From the NCBI GenBank assembly GCA_026992375.1, contig JALXAF010000187.1, positions 1 to 6,794 on the forward strand: DNA of 6,794 bases. The letters are read 5' to 3'. The position numbers were made by a program, and so were the translations under genes. Positions 5,285 through 6,794 of the stretch are shown here, piece after piece. The notes under the pieces are model-generated. The model was not told where the DNA came from and made no database searches. It was given only the letters and a program-made list of their open reading frames with translations. How positions within the stretch are numbered: the stretch's first letter is position 1; every line of letters starts with the position of its first letter. Source of the stretch: Anaerolineae bacterium. GTDB lineage: Bacteria > Chloroflexota > Anaerolineae > J102.

Positions 5285-5752
5285 ATGTGGAAGAAACTTA
5301 CATTGTTGGCTTTGACGCTCGTTCTGGTCACGGCGATGGTCGCGACGGTCGCCAACGCTGATTCGATCGCTGGGTCTGGCTGGCTCGAAGCGGAAGGCCG
5401 TGGCCGGGCCTGCATGACAGGAAATTCAGACATCGTCACCATCAGCGGCAATGGCGTGCTCTGGTATTTCGATGGCGGCGATGTGGATACGCCGACCATT
5501 ACGGGGGCGGGCGTGCGCCAGGAATTCGCCAGCGGCTGGGTGCGCTGGAAGGGATTTGACGGCGAGTTTGCTCTGGGCAATGCGGATGAGATCATCGTGT
5601 GTCTGCGCGGCGAATCCATCCATCTGCGAACGGAGGGAGCCGGCGCTGTGTTGCTGAATGGACATGGGCGTTACGAAACCGGCGGCGAGAATGCGCCTGT
5701 AACCAGCGGGCGCTGGACGCAGGTCGGATTGCGCATCGATTTTGGACAATAA
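5285..5752 (+). CDS. Small exported beta-rich protein of unknown function
   Basis: The 155-residue product begins with a typical Sec signal peptide: MWKK, a hydrophobic stretch at residues 5-22, and Ala-Asn-Ala at 23-25 before the predicted cleavage. The mature protein (130 aa) is rich in Gly and beta-forming residues and shows repeated Gly-x-Gly elements (SGSGWLEAEGRG-like, ISGNGVLWY, EGAGAVLLNGHGRY), suggesting a small beta-sheet or beta-solenoid domain. It has two Cys in the mature part (near 45 and 102). No catalytic motif or known family is recognised, and there is no anchor, so it is probably released or loosely attached to the envelope. AGGAGG at 5271-5276, 8 nt before ATG 5285, fixes the start; the frame is open upstream but that part lies in the promoter and repeat. 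Expression is probably controlled by the 11-bp repeat operator at 5179-5222. A terminator hairpin follows 7 bp after the stop. Confidence 0.85.
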   Translation: MWKKLTLLALTLVLVTAMVATVANADSIAGSGWLEAEGRGRACMTGNSDIVTISGNGVLWYFDGGDVDTPTITGAGVRQEFASGWVRWKGFDGEFALGNADEIIVCLRGESIHLRTEGAGAVLLNGHGRYETGGENAPVTSGRWTQVGLRIDFGQ

Positions 5753-5759
5753 CATCATT

Positions 5760-5806
5760 CGGGGGCCTTCGGTGCGTTGTCGGCGCCGAAGGCCTCCGAG
5801 GATTTT
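5760..5806 (+). terminator. Terminator hairpin after the exported protein gene
   Basis: A 16-bp stem pairs 5760-5775 with 5783-5798 (core GGCCTTCGG with CCGAAGGCC), with two G-T wobbles and a 7-nt loop. It is followed by GAGGATTTT, a short T-run displaced by a few bases. The stem is very strong; the weak T-run lowers certainty about intrinsic termination. Confidence 0.65.
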
Positions 5807-5827
5807 GGGCTAAATTCCCGTTTCGGG

Positions 5828-5833
5828 TATGCT
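5828..5833 (+). promoter_or_regulatory. Possible promoter ahead of the interrupted small reading frame
   Basis: TATGCT lies 6 bp before an ATG at 5840, with TTGGGC (5805-5810) 17 bp upstream as a poor -35. It resembles the leaderless promoter of the DUF2085 gene, which also has TATGCT. Evidence is limited to this layout. Confidence 0.3.
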
Positions 5834-5839
5834 TCATTC

Positions 5840-6091
5840 ATGATGATCGTTGCATCTTATGGGCAATCAACCAGTTTTCTTCTATAGCCCATGTCCATTG
5901 CGGGCGTTTTGATGTTGCTCTGGAGCCTCGACCCGGTTTTTGCGCTGAGTTTTGGCCCGCTGAAGGTGTATCTCCAGTATTGGGTCGCGCTTGTGCCGTT
6001 GCCTGCGATTTTTCTTCGCCCCGGCGCTTTCGTGGTCCCTGACGTCAGCTTAAACCCGTTTCAAAAGGTTTTCGCGAGGACGAAATTTTAA
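5840..6091 (+). pseudogene. Short membrane-like reading frame interrupted by in-frame TAG
   Basis: The frame from ATG 5840 reads 15 residues to TAG 5885-5887, then resumes in the same frame at ATG 5891 and runs to TAA 6089-6091 (66 aa). The second part is hydrophobic at residues 1-20 and 28-42, has coding-like third-position GC, and contains DPVFALSFGPLKVYLQYW, which faintly resembles the N-terminus of Lgt or of O-antigen-ligase-type membrane proteins. It stops far too early for either. It may be a degraded gene start, a small membrane protein beginning at 5891 (though without a clear ribosome binding site), or chance. No family is assigned. Confidence 0.3.
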
Positions 6092-6113
6092 CCTCTGCTC
6101 ATCATCTTTGTTA

Positions 6114-6202
6114 GCCGTGGCCAGCGGGTGAGCACGCGCTGGTTACCCTGGTTTGGCGGGCGCTCGCTCCACCTGTCAGGTGCGAGAGCGGGACTTCACG
6201 GC
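6114..6202 (+). other. Foldable multi-hairpin segment, nature unknown
   Basis: GCCGTG 6114-6119 can pair with CACGGC 6197-6202, enclosing hairpin CCAGCG 6121-6126 with CGCTGG 6137-6142 and hairpin CTCGC 6163-6167/ACCT 6171-6174 with AGGT 6178-6181/GCGAG 6182-6186. It contains the palindrome CACCTG-T-CAGGTG (6170-6182). It could be a structured RNA or another repeat. It is not a tRNA by inspection, and no known RNA family was recognised. Between 6203 and 6380 nothing else is supported. Confidence 0.3.
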
Positions 6203-6380
6203 CTTCGGGCATGTTGTGTGGGAGTGAATAGCCCATAAGACGGCGCAATTGGATGGCTTGACGTTGCTGAGTCGGGAATTGGCGGCCGGGTGCAATTGGA
6301 TTCCGGAGGTGATACAGTTCGCCTGCCTGTTGTGGCGAAATGAAAGATTTTCACCCTTTTCTAATGTAGATTTAACCTGT

Positions 6381-6404
6381 CCCCCTGTTTTTGCGGGGGT
6401 TTTT
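6381..6404 (+). terminator. Terminator-like hairpin
   Basis: CCCCC 6381-6385 pairs with GGGGG 6395-6399 across a 9-nt loop and is followed at once by TTTTT 6400-6404. This is a compact intrinsic terminator for + strand transcription; there is no matching T-run on the other strand. No confident gene precedes it, so it may end a transcript from the 5828-6202 region. Confidence 0.5.
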
Positions 6405-6544
6405 GTGATATGTTTCTTGGTGATTTTGCGAATGCTGTGTTAATGTTTTTTTACGATGTCATAAGTTTCTTGAAGTTTCTGTATGTTTACACCTCCACGT
6501 CTGTCCTCTGCATCGAATTCAATCACCGTCCCCGGACCTCCTAA

Positions 6545-6616
6545 GATAACGCCGAACCCTACGCCCGCGCCATCCAGGACCTCTTCGCCCTGGAAGACTA
6601 TCTGCTCCGAAAATAG
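6545..6616 (+). pseudogene. Possible C-terminal gene remnant
   Basis: After TAA at 6542-6544, 23 codons run to TAG 6614-6616, ending in residues ARAIQDLFALEDYLLRK, which look like a natural C-terminal helix. There is no start codon and no upstream extension. The overlapping - strand frame (6440-6664) is also open but shows no family feature. The stop codon lies immediately before a hairpin element, a setting similar to def with the element at 231-449. It could be a gene fragment or chance. Confidence 0.2.
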
Positions 6617-6743
6617 CGTTGGTTTGCAAAAATGACTCGAAGCCCACGGTGGGCGAGTCTGCAACCAACGTGATGCGTAATGCGTAATCCGTGAGCTCCT
6701 TACGCATCACGCATTACGGGAGTGGCTTCCCGCGCCAACCTGG
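6617..6743. repeat. Stack of hairpin repeats (MITE/REP-like)
   Basis: First unit, 6617-6670: CGTTGGTTTGCA 6617-6628 pairs with TGCAACCAACG 6660-6670 (one bulge), GACTCG 6634-6639 with CGAGTC 6654-6659, and CCCAC 6643-6647 with GTGGG 6649-6653. Second unit: CGTGATGCGTAA 6669-6680 pairs perfectly with TTACGCATCACG 6700-6711; it overlaps the first by 2 bp. Third part, 6714-6743: a module shared with 3906-3935. From 6744 to the window end nothing is recognised. Confidence 0.65.
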
Positions 6744-6794
6744 CTACGTTCCCTCATCCTATCCTGATCCCAATCTCCACTCTCATGCCCACTC

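Noticed and set aside
6440..6664. 74-codon frame on the - strand
   Set aside because: No RBS, no recognisable domain, and its N-terminal part is encoded by the 6617-6670 hairpin element.

Overview
The window reads as a chromosomal segment of a moderately GC-rich bacterium, most likely a member of the Chloroflexota (Anaerolineae-like). This is an inference. It rests on the many dispersed palindromic repeats built on CCACGAAG, CACCACGGAG, CGCAAAGGCGC and ATTACGCATCACGC modules, on two promoters whose -10 box lies 7 bp from the ATG (leaderless style), and on the mix of a lone peptide deformylase, a DUF2085 membrane protein and an alanine racemase. No phage, plasmid, CRISPR, rRNA or tRNA signature was seen.

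Layout: (1) 3-122, C-terminal tail of an unidentified protein on the + strand. (2) 231-449, a palindromic element ending 4 bp beyond the def stop codon. (3) 454-1005, def (peptide deformylase) on the - strand, with its likely promoter at 1208-1216 separated from the gene by a small mobile element (1050-1190) that has an 8-bp target duplication. (4) 1328-1520, a composite repeat. (5) 1596-2408, a DUF2085 integral membrane protein on the + strand, convergent with (6) alr (alanine racemase), 2436-3566 on the - strand. (7) 3567-4206, a repeat-rich intergenic region with a second small mobile element (4035-4186, 9-bp target duplication) inserted between the promoter and the ribosome binding site of (8) a lipoprotein of unknown family, 4207-4701. 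(9) 4821-5129, a second, inverted copy of the composite repeat. (10) 5179-5232, four direct repeats at an exact 11-bp period in front of a -10 box, the geometry of a PhoB/OmpR-type activated promoter, driving (11) a small exported beta-rich protein, 5285-5752, followed by a strong terminator hairpin. (12) 5753-6794, about 1 kb without a confident gene: a short membrane-like reading frame interrupted by an in-frame TAG, a foldable segment, a terminator-like hairpin, gene-remnant candidates and a stack of hairpin repeats.

The confident genes are not one operon; they form five separate transcription units. def and alr are housekeeping functions (removal of the N-formyl group from new proteins; D-alanine for the cell wall). 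The lipoprotein and the exported protein are envelope proteins of unknown role. Only about half of the window codes for protein. The most informative content is in the intergenic regions, where several non-autonomous elements sit in gene leaders or directly at gene ends.
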